From an uncultured Bacteroidales bacterium (GTDB lineage: Bacteria; Bacteroidota; Bacteroidia; Bacteroidales; Paludibacteraceae): a stretch of 26,872 bases of DNA. The notes beneath the pieces were generated by a model. The model saw only the letters and a program-made list of their open reading frames with translations. It was not told the origin of the DNA and searched no databases. The stretch spans positions 1 through 26,872 of the forward strand of contig CAKUUM010000035.1 of assembly GCA_934692905.1 (NCBI GenBank). The letters are read 5' to 3'. Below, in pieces: positions 1 through 8,877 of this stretch (positions are counted from its first letter, which is position 1; the number at the start of each line of letters is the position of its first letter). Both the position numbers and the translations under genes were made by a program.

Positions 1-168
1 GCCGACCTTATCTCCCGTGGTATTGATGCCGACCGTATCGAATACGACGGCAAGGGCAAGACCGAACCTATCGCAACTAACGATACCGAGGAAGGACGTG
101 CTCAGAACCGCCGTGTCGAATTCGAAATCACAGGCACCGCCGGCGAAGATATTCAGCAAATCTATTGA
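1..168 (+). CDS. OmpA-family outer-membrane protein, C-terminal fragment
   Basis: The reading frame is open from base 1 and stops with TGA at 166-168, giving the last 55 residues of a protein that begins outside the window. The segment GIDADRIEYDGKGKTEPI followed by EEGRAQNRRVEFEI is the end of an OmpA/MotB-type peptidoglycan-binding domain: the conserved NRRVE stretch and the G.G...P.. turn are visible. Proteins of this family sit in the outer membrane or periplasm and hold the envelope to peptidoglycan. Only the C-terminal domain is visible, so the N-terminal architecture (porin barrel, TPR or lipoprotein) is unknown. A 61-bp gap separates it from the next gene on the same strand. Confidence 0.85.
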   Translation, partial: ADLISRGIDADRIEYDGKGKTEPIATNDTEEGRAQNRRVEFEITGTAGEDIQQIY

Positions 169-171
169 TGA

Positions 172-202
172 TTTGACCGATAGGACATGATTGATTTACT
201 TG
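172..202 (+). promoter_or_regulatory. Possible Bacteroidota promoter for the adhesin pair
   Basis: TTTG at 172-175 is followed 20 bp later by TTACTTG at 196-202, an imperfect match to the -33/-7 consensus (TTTG, about 19 bp, TAnnTTTG). It lies 27 bp before the ATG at 230. The match is weak, so this is only a candidate. Confidence 0.25.
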
Positions 203-229
203 TATAAATTATTGATTATATAGACATCA

Positions 230-3200
230 ATGATTAAGAAACAGTTTTATTCGATATTGTGTGCACTTGTGGGACTGCTGAGCATATCAGCGGTCACACA
301 AGCCACACCACAAATCAGGGTTCCTTGGCAGTGTAGTTTTGAGGAAACGGAGGATTTATCCGATTGGATTCTCAATCAGGGAACAAGTGCGGCTCAAGAC
401 CAATGGGTAATAGGTGATGCCACACGTTCCGATGGGAAGCAATCTTTATACATATCTGCGGATGGCGGAGAACACGCTATGGTGGGGACGTCGGCAAATA
501 TCGTAATGGCGTATCGTAAAATTCATTTCCCTGAACATAGTAGTGGACTCAAAGAGTATGACATCTCTTTTGATTGGAAAGCGATGGGGAATGGAACGCT
601 GTATGTGTATTTTGATTACTACTCTACACTTATTACAGGAAACAATAATATTATCCAATATGCCAATTCAAATGCGTCTGCAGGTATCCCTAAATCGTTG
701 CAGGATCAAGCACGATATGTCTATTCTACAGGATTCCCTCGTAACCAGACAATGAAAGAAGAACAGCGGTGGAGGAGTGTGAGTATTGATGCCGGTGCGG
801 GCACTACGTACACGGAACGCCTGACTGCAAACAATTCCAAGAAAGATTTCGCTCTGGTTTTTGTTTGGGTGAAGAAGACTATAGACCCTGCCAAGTTCGA
901 GGAAAGCATGATGGGGGCATGTATTGATAACATACAAATAGCCTCGGCTAAATATGCCAAGCCTTCCGACCTATCTGCTGTAATGCAGTGTGAGGATTCT
1001 GCTTTCCTTATCTCTTGGACGGGTAACGTGAATGATTACTCGGTGGAGTATAGGCGTTCTACACAATCTTCATGGCGCAGATTTACACACCAAGGAGTAT
1101 CTCCTAACTTTCAATATCGTATCTCTCAATTACGTGAAGGTAATTATGATTTCCGTGTGAGAGGATGGAAAGGAAATGATACCACCGCCTATACTGTCAT
1201 CAATAATAAATCTTTGCTTTGTTTGGAAAATCATTGCATCAATTATGTGAATTTTGATAAGGCTGAATGTACGTATGGTGTCTACAAAAATGGAATAGAT
1301 CCATACACATACAAAGGATATATAGACTATGGACCGCAAGAAATTGCCAGTTACCATACTGTATACTCGGACCCTGAAGAGTATGACATACGAACGAACA
1401 ACAAACTCAAGACTATACCGAATGGTGAGTTCGCGTCTGTACGTTTAGGAACATGGCTTTGCCCAAGTAGCAACCAATTTAACATAGATGCCTCTACATC
1501 TGTAAAAATCGGAGGCTATAGCATAACTTATGATTTGACGGTTGACACTGCTACACAAGCCCTGCTGCTGCTCAAGTATGCCATTGTTATGGAGCAGGCA
1601 CATGATGGCAACGAGCGTGCCTATTTTAGATTGGAAGTCCTTGACGAGAATGGGGCTGTCTTGGATTCTGATTGTGGGGCCAAGGAATTCTATTGCCCGG
1701 CAGATAGTATGGCCGCTGTGGAGGCAGGATGGAATGTGTTCAGTAGCAAGCAGTTCCCTTTCAAAGACAAAAACCAAGGCTTGAATGGCAGTAGTATCTA
1801 TTGGAAGGATTGGACAGCAATGGGTATTAACCTTATGCAACAGGGGGTTAAGCATGGCGATCATCTTAAGGTTCGCATTATCGCACGCGGTTGTACGCAA
1901 GGTGGACACTACTGCTACGGATACTTTACACTCAATTGCGCTTCAGCGACTATCGAGACAGACCAATGCTCTGGCAACCCCAAAGTACAGGCCGAGGCTC
2001 CGGATGGGTTCTCTTACACTTGGTTCGCAGAAAAAAATAGAGGGCTGTTAGATAAAGGCATCGGTCTTGACGAAAACGGGGAACGTGTCGTCAGAAGTGT
2101 GGATGCTGAATTGTCGGTATTGGCTGGCGATACGAATGTCTATGTCTGTCGGTTGGCAGACCTGTTGGAGCCTTCTTGCTATTTTGAACTTAAAACCAAA
2201 CTCTCTCCAAGAACACCACACCCGATGTTCCGCCATCGGCAGGCCGTTACTGAGTGCCGTAACTATGTTCTTATTAAAGATAGTGCACGAGTCGCAGATT
2301 ATGGGGCAGATGGCAAATTGACTATCAAAAATGAGGCGTGCGAGTTCTCTGATTTTACAATACGAAGTCTTGTTACAGGGAAACGCTATTCCAATTCCAA
2401 TCAATCGTTTACTTACGAGGCGAATCTAACAGGGGATACTTTGGAAGTCACACAAACGAGTTATATTGCAGATGCTTCATGTAGCAAGACCACCGTGGAC
2501 ACAATCATTGTTCCTGATATCACCTCCCCTGATTCTATCTTCGCAGATACAGTCTGTCGTAACATGGGATATCCTTTCCATGGAGAACGTTTGATAAAGA
2601 CAGGAACATATATACATAGAGAGAAGAACCGTTTTGGGTGCGATAGTCTTGAGATACTGAATCTTGTGGTGAATCCTGTTAGCGATTCGGTGGTGGTGGA
2701 TACGATATCTTCATTGCAACTTCCGTATATCCTCACGGGGCAATATAATGGTGCGCTCACCACTTATCAAAGAGGAAAGGAAGAAGATTACGCAACAACA
2801 CAGCAATATACAATTAAGTTCACTAATATGTATGATTGTGATAGTACGGTAAATTTGTCGCTTACGGTTATTCCCCAGTTAAGTGCCGAGGTGCAGGAAC
2901 TCGCTCCCTATTGTGCGGATGATGGCTCTTTGGCTATAAACTACCTGTTGCAACATGGCGACTTTGATAGTTTGCGCATCTCTTTCCCCGAAGTCGCACA
3001 TAGGCAGAACGTACGCGATACCACGATATACCATAATCCGTATGCCCCGATTCAAGAGCAAGAAGGGCAGATCGTTATACCATATACTCCTTTAATAATT
3101 CCAGATAACTACCCGGTGACTGTGGAATTTTTTCAGCATCCATCATGTGGTAATATCATACGTAATTTCAATTGGGACGTGCGTTATTCAAGTTCTATTC

Positions 3201-3679
3201 TCCAACAAATGTGGAGCGATGCCATATTTATCCGAAATGCTGAGAACAATGGTGGCTATACCTTCTCTGAATATCAGTGGTATAAAGACGGACAGCCCAT
3301 CCAAGGAGCGACAAAACCATATTTGTACGAAGAATTGGATGTTCAGGCAGAATATTGCGTTCTGCTAACCCGCATATCTGACAACGTAAGACAGTTCACG
3401 TGTGCTATTGTACCTATCCAATATACGGGAGTGGATGATGTTGTTATAGACATCGCAAATTTACCAACGTTGTTTCATATAGGACAAAGTATAAACATCA
3501 ATCTTTTGGCTGATGCTCGTATTTCTATCTATACCATGTCGGGCAGTCTATGCTCTATTATTGATGGTGTGCAAGGTGTTAATACCGTATCAGTTCCGCA
3601 AATATCAGGATGCTATATATTGCATATAGCATTTGATAATATCTCTACTGTTACCAAAACTATTATTGTAGTACCTTGA
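230..3679 (+). CDS. Large secreted multidomain T9SS-type protein (adhesin-like), copy 1
   Basis: A 1149-residue protein. Residues 1-25 form a signal peptide ending in AVTQA. A beta-sandwich, MAM/cleaved-adhesin-like region (about 30-240, starting CSFEETEDLSDW) is followed by a fibronectin III-like unit (about 244-325). Next comes a second conserved module (about 345-570) with LLLLKYAIVMEQ and YCYGYFTLNC. Repeats around CDS motifs follow (GCDSLEILNLVV near 803, DCDSTVNLSLTV further on). An Ig-like unit has EYQWYKDGQPIQGAT near 1013. The last 80 residues look like a T9SS C-terminal sorting domain (GCYILHI, then TKTIIVVP). No catalytic motif is seen. By family knowledge such proteins cross the outer membrane by the Por system and are surface-anchored or released. 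The role as adhesin or matrix protein is inferred. The stop overlaps a TTG-initiated version of the next gene; with the preferred ATG the gap is 14 bp. Confidence 0.85.
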   Translation: MIKKQFYSILCALVGLLSISAVTQATPQIRVPWQCSFEETEDLSDWILNQGTSAAQDQWVIGDATRSDGKQSLYISADGGEHAMVGTSANIVMAYRKIHFPEHSSGLKEYDISFDWKAMGNGTLYVYFDYYSTLITGNNNIIQYANSNASAGIPKSLQDQARYVYSTGFPRNQTMKEEQRWRSVSIDAGAGTTYTERLTANNSKKDFALVFVWVKKTIDPAKFEESMMGACIDNIQIASAKYAKPSDLSAVMQCEDSAFLISWTGNVNDYSVEYRRSTQSSWRRFTHQGVSPNFQYRISQLREGNYDFRVRGWKGNDTTAYTVINNKSLLCLENHCINYVNFDKAECTYGVYKNGIDPYTYKGYIDYGPQEIASYHTVYSDPEEYDIRTNNKLKTIPNGEFASVRLGTWLCPSSNQFNIDASTSVKIGGYSITYDLTVDTATQALLLLKYAIVMEQAHDGNERAYFRLEVLDENGAVLDSDCGAKEFYCPADSMAAVEAGWNVFSSKQFPFKDKNQGLNGSSIYWKDWTAMGINLMQQGVKHGDHLKVRIIARGCTQGGHYCYGYFTLNCASATIETDQCSGNPKVQAEAPDGFSYTWFAEKNRGLLDKGIGLDENGERVVRSVDAELSVLAGDTNVYVCRLADLLEPSCYFELKTKLSPRTPHPMFRHRQAVTECRNYVLIKDSARVADYGADGKLTIKNEACEFSDFTIRSLVTGKRYSNSNQSFTYEANLTGDTLEVTQTSYIADASCSKTTVDTIIVPDITSPDSIFADTVCRNMGYPFHGERLIKTGTYIHREKNRFGCDSLEILNLVVNPVSDSVVVDTISSLQLPYILTGQYNGALTTYQRGKEEDYATTQQYTIKFTNMYDCDSTVNLSLTVIPQLSAEVQELAPYCADDGSLAINYLLQHGDFDSLRISFPEVAHRQNVRDTTIYHNPYAPIQEQEGQIVIPYTPLIIPDNYPVTVEFFQHPSCGNIIRNFNWDVRYSSSILQQMWSDAIFIRNAENNGGYTFSEYQWYKDGQPIQGATKPYLYEELDVQAEYCVLLTRISDNVRQFTCAIVPIQYTGVDDVVIDIANLPTLFHIGQSININLLADARISIYTMSGSLCSIIDGVQGVNTVSVPQISGCYILHIAFDNISTVTKTIIVVP

Positions 3680-3693
3680 AAATAATTCAGACT

Positions 3694-6600
3694 ATGAATA
3701 AAATATGTAATATCTTAATTATGGCAGTCTTCCTCTTTTTTGTGGGGAGCCTAATGCCTGCTTATGCCCAAGACATCAAGGGCGTGTATTCGTACTCTTG
3801 TGATTTTGAAGACCCTGACGAGGTTAGTAAGTGGACTCTGCGTGTAGGGTCTCGTGCAGAGTCGCTTCCTAACAAATGGTACGTGGATACGGCAATCAAC
3901 AATGGTGGTAGATATGCGTTGTATGTGTCCAATACGCAAGGAAAAACAATATCTTATGAACCTTCAGCCAATACTATCTTGGCCTCTCGTACATTGATGC
4001 TCAATTACACGGGCGAAGATTACATATTGTCTTTCGATTGGATAGCCAACGGATACAAAGAAGTGAAGGACGGATTATATGTAGCATGGGTACCCTTTGT
4101 TGATTACTACGGGGACTCTATCAAGATAGAGTCTGTCAATAGTTCTGTTTTGGATGAGAATAACTTAAAACCTTATTGCTTGGAGGTCGCCCCTACAGAG
4201 GTGGATGCGGATGACCGTTTGGCTTTGCGTAATAAATCCACATGGCAAACTTGCCAGGTAAAGATACCTAAAGGACGAACGAATGCACCATATCGTTTGG
4301 TCTTTATATGGAAGAATGGGGCTGTGCTTGCTGACCCGGGAGCATGTATTGACAACATCTCTATTATGGACGGGCGAGCATGTGCTGCTCCTAAAAGCCT
4401 ACGAATCACGACCTCTGGCAGCAACTCTCTGAAATTGTCATGGATTGGTGATGCCGAGAAGTATGAAGTCGGATGCTATAGTTATGAGCAGAAATCATGG
4501 CAAATACATACTGTGGATACTACCGGCTATATCTTTACCGATGTACCCGAAGGTTTCTGCGACTTCTACGTGCGTACTATCTGCTGGGATACACTCAACC
4601 AAGAGACTTACTATAGTGGTAAGGCTATGGATAATCAATTTATATATTATCCTGACAACCACTGTATTGACTATATTACTATGTCTGATGAGAATTGCTA
4701 TATAAGCACCATCAAGACACAATACGTAACGGAAGACTATGGGTATGTAAAACAAATGGTAGATAATGAGTCTGACAATGTCGAAAGCCGTCATACACAC
4801 CACTATTCTAAAACGGAAACAGATCCTCGTACGGGAGGACGACTAAAGACCGTTCCTGAAGGTGAGATTGCCTCTGTCCGTTTAGGTAACTGGAAAGGTG
4901 GTGGCGAAAGCGAACGTGTGGAATTTAAGTTTGTCGTGGATTCTACGATGCCTATTCTTATTTTGAAGTACGCTGTAGTATTGGAAAGTCCTGGACACGA
5001 TTCTAAGAAAAATCCGGGTGACAAGAACTTGCAGGACCCTCGTTTCAAGTTGCAGATATTGGATGGAGGAAAATCCATAGGGGATTGTGCTTCTGCTGAC
5101 TTTACATCCAGTTGGGTTGAAACCGGTTGGGTTCGTGATACGTTGGACAAAACAGTAACAGGTCTCGATGGTACGTTGTACGTGGTATGGAAAGATTGGA
5201 CTACAATCGGTGTGAACCTGTCTGACTATATGGGTAAGACACTGACCATACAACTTACTACGTATGACTGCTCTATGACCGCTCACTTCGGCTATGCTTA
5301 CTTCACTCTCGGCTGCGACAAAGCCGACTTGGATGGTGCGGCTTGTGATGGCTCTTCCATTACAGAGTTCCGTGCTCCTTCTGGCTTCGACTACAAGTGG
5401 TACTATGCCGATGATCCGTTCCAAAAGACGCTCTCCACAGAGCAAACATATACTCTCACTGATTCTATGGACACACGCGAATACGCAGTGGATGTCATCT
5501 TCAAAGAGAAGCCCGAGTGTTCGTTTACTCTCTATGCTTCCTCTAAACCGCATTATCCTGTGGGTGATTTCTCTTACAAAATCAGTCAGCGTGATTGTCG
5601 TAACTACATCACGTTTACTAACAACAGCCGCATGGAGCAGATAGAACGTCATCACAATGGCACGCCCAATGATACTCTTGTCACTGCGCCAGATGCTGTA
5701 CAATGGGACTTTGGTAAATATAATAACTTGGTAAGAAATCTTTCTCAATACAAACTTGATGAGATAGAGTTCCCGCAAAGTGGTGATACGTTCCAAGTAT
5801 CTGTAAGAGCCACAGTACAGAACTGTGACAGCATCTTTACGCAGACCATTTATCTTCCTGCCATCGGGACGACGTATGCGGACAATTTCATGATAGGTTG
5901 TACGGGTTATCCTTACACCTATACCGGCACCAATCCTGACGGCAGTGAGTTCGTGGGCAAGACGTACTACGAGTCGGGTGATTACAATGATACCATCATA
6001 TCGTCCATAGGCTGCGATAGTATCATCGTAACCCACCTGGTGATGCAGGACACGCTGTTCTCCATGCTGGATACGGTGATTATGTCTGACAAGCCGTATA
6101 TGTTCAACGATACGCTCCGCAGCAAGTCTGGCACATACGTTCATGCCACGAAGAGTATGTTCGGGTGTGACAGTGTCTCCACGCTCAAACTCTATGTGCA
6201 CGAGTACCTGATAGTGGATATGCCCTCAGTGGACTCTATCTGTGCTACCGACAATATTTGGTCTGTACCCTTTGCTATTAAACAAGGACGAGGATATAAA
6301 TATTCCGTTTTTTGGCAGACCGACAATATGGAAGAAATCCTTGAACAGCCTGTACCGCGGTCACTGATAGATGTCGGTGTACACCAACCCATACGCCCCG
6401 ACATTTACCCCGCAATGATTATCTTCCATGATAGTATGCGCGTGCACTACCCCGAGGCTATCTCCGACGACACCTTGCACGTAACGCTCAAAGTGCTGTA
6501 TCCTGACACCGTGCTTGCACAGCGTTGGAACGATGTACTGGCTGTACGAAATATGGAGCACAATGGAGGTTTTGAATTGGTTAAGTATCAGTGGTACAAA

Positions 6601-6990
6601 AATGGTCTCCCCATTGATGGGGCTACGGACTCGTACTACTATGTACCTGACGGATTGGATATGGCAGCGGAGTATTCGGCTTTGGTTACCCGTGCCGGTG
6701 ATAGTCTCCAACTTATGACCTGTCCAATTGTTCCAACTCTTATATCGACTACCGATAAGCCCAATGTCCCCACTTTGGTGGAACGTGGGCAGCGTATGCC
6801 TATTATCGGGCAGAAAGCCCATTCGATGAATGGCATGGCATATTGGACAAACATCTACGGCATTGTGGTCGATAAACAGAATATTATACATGGGAATGGC
6901 ATTATGGCTCCTCATTGGGGCGGTGTGTATCTGCTTACTATTCAAGAAGATAATGGCAGTACTCATACCTTCTCGATAATCGTTCAGTAG
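3694..6990 (+). CDS. Large secreted multidomain T9SS-type protein (adhesin-like), copy 2
   Basis: 1098 residues from the ATG at 3694. This start gives a clean signal peptide (MNKICNILIMAVFLFF...AYAQ). An in-frame TTG at 3676 would overlap the upstream stop but adds only six residues and spoils the signal peptide. The domain order repeats that of the preceding gene: a CDFEDPDEVSKW sandwich, an FN3-like unit near 233, LILKYAVVLESPGHD near 422 and GYAYFTLGC near 532. GCDS repeats occur near 772 and 824, YQWYKNGLPIDGAT near 965, and a C-terminal sorting-like end has GGVYLLTI and FSIIVQ. The two genes are tandem paralogues that have diverged widely. No enzyme motif was found. They are very likely co-transcribed, ending at the hairpin near 7020. 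The specific function is unknown; surface adhesion or gliding-type adhesin is an inference. Confidence 0.85.
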   Translation: MNKICNILIMAVFLFFVGSLMPAYAQDIKGVYSYSCDFEDPDEVSKWTLRVGSRAESLPNKWYVDTAINNGGRYALYVSNTQGKTISYEPSANTILASRTLMLNYTGEDYILSFDWIANGYKEVKDGLYVAWVPFVDYYGDSIKIESVNSSVLDENNLKPYCLEVAPTEVDADDRLALRNKSTWQTCQVKIPKGRTNAPYRLVFIWKNGAVLADPGACIDNISIMDGRACAAPKSLRITTSGSNSLKLSWIGDAEKYEVGCYSYEQKSWQIHTVDTTGYIFTDVPEGFCDFYVRTICWDTLNQETYYSGKAMDNQFIYYPDNHCIDYITMSDENCYISTIKTQYVTEDYGYVKQMVDNESDNVESRHTHHYSKTETDPRTGGRLKTVPEGEIASVRLGNWKGGGESERVEFKFVVDSTMPILILKYAVVLESPGHDSKKNPGDKNLQDPRFKLQILDGGKSIGDCASADFTSSWVETGWVRDTLDKTVTGLDGTLYVVWKDWTTIGVNLSDYMGKTLTIQLTTYDCSMTAHFGYAYFTLGCDKADLDGAACDGSSITEFRAPSGFDYKWYYADDPFQKTLSTEQTYTLTDSMDTREYAVDVIFKEKPECSFTLYASSKPHYPVGDFSYKISQRDCRNYITFTNNSRMEQIERHHNGTPNDTLVTAPDAVQWDFGKYNNLVRNLSQYKLDEIEFPQSGDTFQVSVRATVQNCDSIFTQTIYLPAIGTTYADNFMIGCTGYPYTYTGTNPDGSEFVGKTYYESGDYNDTIISSIGCDSIIVTHLVMQDTLFSMLDTVIMSDKPYMFNDTLRSKSGTYVHATKSMFGCDSVSTLKLYVHEYLIVDMPSVDSICATDNIWSVPFAIKQGRGYKYSVFWQTDNMEEILEQPVPRSLIDVGVHQPIRPDIYPAMIIFHDSMRVHYPEAISDDTLHVTLKVLYPDTVLAQRWNDVLAVRNMEHNGGFELVKYQWYKNGLPIDGATDSYYYVPDGLDMAAEYSALVTRAGDSLQLMTCPIVPTLISTTDKPNVPTLVERGQRMPIIGQKAHSMNGMAYWTNIYGIVVDKQNIIHGNGIMAPHWGGVYLLTIQEDNGSTHTFSIIVQ

Positions 6991-7019
6991 TAACAGAGTC
7001 TGTTGTTCTTAAAGAAAAA

Positions 7020-7054
7020 GGGGCTGCCTGATGTATTGTCGGGTGGTCTCTTTT
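7020..7054 (+). terminator. Hairpin terminator after the adhesin pair
   Basis: CTGCCTGAT (7024-7032) pairs with GTCGGGTGG (7038-7046), with several G-T pairs, around a five-base loop, followed by TCTCTTTTG. An A-rich run precedes it (AAAGAAAAAGG). The same layout, with a stronger stem, follows the DUF3276 gene at 22800-22831, so this looks like a recurring terminator family in this genome. Confidence 0.6.
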
Positions 7055-7168
7055 GTGCACAAGTTGATATATGGGATAAATTTTAGCATATCAAACGTTT
7101 TCGGATAAATCATGTGTGGCTATAATGCGATTTCTCTGTTGTGGTACGATTTTTGTAGAATAGATGCC

Positions 7169-7204
7169 GATGAATGTATCGGCACCCAGATGAATGTATC
7201 GGCA
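7169..7204 (+). repeat. 16-bp direct repeat at the HAD gene start
   Basis: GATGAATGTATCGGCA occurs at 7169-7184 and again at 7189-7204, a 20-bp step. Each copy contains an ATG; the one at 7190 is in frame and is the preferred start of the HAD gene. It may be a small tandem duplication. Confidence 0.8.
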
Positions 7205-7807
7205 TCTATATTACGTCCTGAAGTCAAAGTCGTTATCATAGACCTTGACGGCACACTCTATGACAAGCGGTGCCTGCCGCTGCGTATGGTGCTGGGGGAC
7301 CTGCCAGAGTGCCCGTTGCTGCTCAAAGAACGCCGTGTGCGTAAAGCCATGCGGGGAAAATGGTACGGCAGTCAGGACGCATTTTACAAGACTTTCTATA
7401 CCAAAATGGCTCAACACAGGTTGTGTACGGAGAGTTTTATGCGCTGGTGGTATGTGACGACGTATATGCCGCTGATGGTCAGAATACTGCGTCAGAGGTG
7501 CACGCCTTACCCGTGGGTCGTCCCGTTTTTGCAGCAATGCCGCGAGATGGGAGTGCATGTGGTTCTACTGTCAGATTACGGTAGCGCCAAAGAGAAAGTG
7601 GAAGCCTTGGGGGTAGATACAGGGCTGTTCGACTGGATTGTCTCGGCGCCCGAGTTGGGCGGGCTGAAGCCTGCGCCCCAGTTGATGGATGCCGTCACGG
7701 GACGTATGCAGGTGTCTCCCTCGCAATGTATCGTGATTGGTGACCGAGAAGATACTGATGGCGCTATGGCACGTGCTGCGGGAGCAGAGTTCTTCTGTGT
7801 GAAGTAA
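7190..7807 (+). CDS. HAD-superfamily hydrolase (phosphatase-like)
   Basis: 205 residues from the ATG at 7190. All four HAD motifs are visible: I, IIDLDGTLYD (nucleophile Asp and acid/base Asp near residues 18-20); II, VVLLSDYG; III, the Lys in GGLKPAPQL; and IV, CIVIGDREDTDGAMA. A helical cap lies between motifs I and II, as in subfamily IA phosphatases of about 200-230 residues. An in-frame ATG at 7112 would add 26 residues unlike the family; the later ATG puts motif I at the usual distance from the N-terminus and is preferred. The substrate cannot be told from sequence. The gene stands alone between the adhesins and the yceD-rpmF pair, with a hairpin just after the stop. A 16-bp direct repeat covers the start region. 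Confidence 0.85.
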   Translation: MNVSASILRPEVKVVIIDLDGTLYDKRCLPLRMVLGDLPECPLLLKERRVRKAMRGKWYGSQDAFYKTFYTKMAQHRLCTESFMRWWYVTTYMPLMVRILRQRCTPYPWVVPFLQQCREMGVHVVLLSDYGSAKEKVEALGVDTGLFDWIVSAPELGGLKPAPQLMDAVTGRMQVSPSQCIVIGDREDTDGAMARAAGAEFFCVK

Positions 7808-7808
7808 G

Positions 7809-7823
7809 GCACCACTGTGGTGC
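7809..7823 (+). terminator. Small hairpin just after the HAD gene
   Basis: GCACCA and TGGTGC form a perfect 6-bp stem around CTG, starting two bases after the stop codon. No T-run follows directly, so termination is uncertain. A related sequence (GGCAACACTCTGGTG) lies just after ftsY near 25147. Confidence 0.35.
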
Positions 7824-7874
7824 GTCCGCATTTACCTATGTGAAAAGACAGATATCCTGCCGGTATGTATTCGG

Positions 7875-7968
7875 CAAGGTCACGACAAGGTCGGCGGAAT
7901 CACATACTAATCACATACTAATCACATACTAATCACATACTAACCACATACTAATCTCATACACTTAG
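7875..7968. repeat. 11-bp-period array A
   Basis: CATACTAATCA-type units start at 7903, 7914, 7925, 7936, 7947 and 7958, an exact 11-bp step. The phase is also kept by an earlier pair of CAAGGTC words at 7875 and 7886. The same word occurs in inverted orientation at 26592-26646. The array lies in the 510-bp gap between the HAD gene and yceD (7808-8317), which also holds a GC-rich palindrome cluster (8003-8126) and the yceD promoter. No protein-coding gene is supported in this gap apart from a very short upstream ORF. Confidence 0.9.
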
Positions 7969-8002
7969 CCCGAGAAACAATGCGCAATGATGTTTGATGT
8001 TT

Positions 8003-8126
8003 GACGACGCGAGACGCGTCGTCCCCACAAATATGGCATAGTCAAGCAGTTCGTAACGAACTAACCGCGGACGAGAGAGCACCCCGTTGCGCCCACGGGC
8101 TTACGGGGACCCCGCAGGCGTCCGCG
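8003..8126. other. GC-rich cluster of palindromes
   Basis: Three structured pieces lie in a row. A 9-bp stem (GACGACGCG / CGCGTCGTC, loop AGA) spans 8003-8023. A 6-bp stem (AGTTCG / CGAACT, loop TAA) spans 8048-8062. A nested hairpin spans 8066-8126, with outer arms CGCGGACG (8066-8073) and CGTCCGCG (8119-8126), inner arms CCCCGT (8082-8087) and ACGGGG (8103-8108), and GCCC/GGGC at the tip. The stretch is much richer in GC than its flanks. The first palindrome recurs imperfectly after ftsY (25177-25197). It could be a repeat remnant (REP/MITE-like) or a structured RNA; nothing in it decides between these. Confidence 0.6.
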
Positions 8127-8233
8127 TCCCCAGCTGCGGCAGCGTCAAGGGGCAACAACTCCAGTCAGCGTCAACGGCAACGTTAAGGGGGTGGCAGTAC
8201 ATGCGAAAGGATTATAAAAAATCGTCTATATAT

Positions 8234-8264
8234 TTTGCCAATTCAAAAAAAAGCAGTACCTTTG
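8234..8264 (+). promoter_or_regulatory. Bacteroidota promoter for yceD-rpmF
   Basis: TTTG at 8234-8237, a 19-bp spacer, then TACCTTTG at 8257-8264: an exact match to the -33/-7 consensus. The bases just before the -7 box read AAAAAGCAG, as at two other promoters in this window. Transcription should begin near 8271, which rules out the upstream ATGs of the long open frame beginning at 8087. Confidence 0.85.
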
Positions 8265-8291
8265 CGCGCTTGTTTCCGAGGAAATGTAATC

Positions 8292-8321
8292 ATGAACCTC
8301 ATATTCCCGCTGTGGAAATGA
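8292..8321 (+). CDS. Possible 9-codon leader ORF coupled to yceD
   Basis: ATG at 8292 opens a frame reading MNLIFPLWK and ending TGA at 8319-8321. The stop overlaps the yceD ATG (8318-8320) as ATGA. It lies between the predicted transcription start and yceD, the layout expected for translational coupling. A frame this short arises easily by chance, so it is only a candidate. Confidence 0.25.
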   Translation: MNLIFPLWK

Positions 8322-8794
8322 GCACAAAAACAACCCGTATGGCAGATGTTCAGCAACATATCATTCAGTTGGATGCCCTCAGTTTGGGAGAGCATCGGAT
8401 TGATTTTCAGTTGAATGACACATTCTTCCATTCCATTGAGAAGTCTGAGGTATTAGGCGGAGAGGTGGAAGTGGCTGCGCGTCTGAACCTTCGTGAGGAG
8501 GATTTTGACCTGCAAATCAGCGTGGACGGCGCAGTGCAAGTGACGTGCGACCGTTGCCTTGACCCGATGGATATTCCCGTGCACGCGCAGGAAAGTGAGT
8601 GGGATTGGGATGAAACGCCTGTGCAGACGATAGACCTCTCGTGGCTGGCTTATGAATTGATTATTGTAAATCTTCCGATAGTGCATAGTCACCAACCGGG
8701 TGGTTGCAACCCACAAATGGCTGCGCTTCTCCAAGACCACCTCTGCACATCGTTGGAAGACAATAATACAGACGGCGAAAACGCTGAAATATAG
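8318..8794 (+). CDS. yceD: YceD/DUF177-family protein
   Basis: 158 residues from the ATG at 8318. The open frame extends upstream to 8087, but the promoter at 8234-8264 lies inside that extension, and the extra 77 residues are low-complexity and unlike the family. A further in-frame ATG is at 8339. The protein shows the family's VTCDRCLDPMDIPV segment (CxxC) and a later GGCNPQM, plus an acidic tail. YceD/DUF177 genes are typically found directly before rpmF, as here (83-bp gap). The family is linked to 23S rRNA metabolism in bacteria and plant plastids; the exact role in Bacteroidota is not established. Very likely co-transcribed with rpmF. Confidence 0.88.
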   Translation: MSTKTTRMADVQQHIIQLDALSLGEHRIDFQLNDTFFHSIEKSEVLGGEVEVAARLNLREEDFDLQISVDGAVQVTCDRCLDPMDIPVHAQESEWDWDETPVQTIDLSWLAYELIIVNLPIVHSHQPGGCNPQMAALLQDHLCTSLEDNNTDGENAEI

Positions 8795-8877
8795 GTTGTT
8801 CTGCGTGGCCTGTATGCTGTGTGACCTCCGCCGAGAAACAAACTAACAAACTAACAAATAAAATAAATTAACAGAAT

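Noticed and set aside
3676..3693. TTG start for the second adhesin overlapping the upstream stop
   Set aside because: The ATG 18 bases later gives a normal signal peptide; the TTG adds only six residues.
4882..6201. A 439-codon open frame on the minus strand opposite the second adhesin
   Set aside because: It lies wholly antisense to a well-supported secreted protein and has no recognisable motif or promoter; its composition looks like a mirror of the coding strand.
7875..7968. Array A as a CRISPR array
   Set aside because: Units are 11 bp and directly adjacent, with no unique spacers and no cas genes nearby.
8040..8180. A tRNA or SRP RNA in the GC-rich palindrome cluster
   Set aside because: No cloverleaf with TTC-loop consensus and no SRP Alu or GNRA signature could be drawn; it is left as an unassigned structured region.
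8087..8317. N-terminal extension of the yceD frame
   Set aside because: The consensus promoter lies inside it, the residues are low-complexity, and it overlaps the palindrome cluster; the start at 8318 fits the family length.
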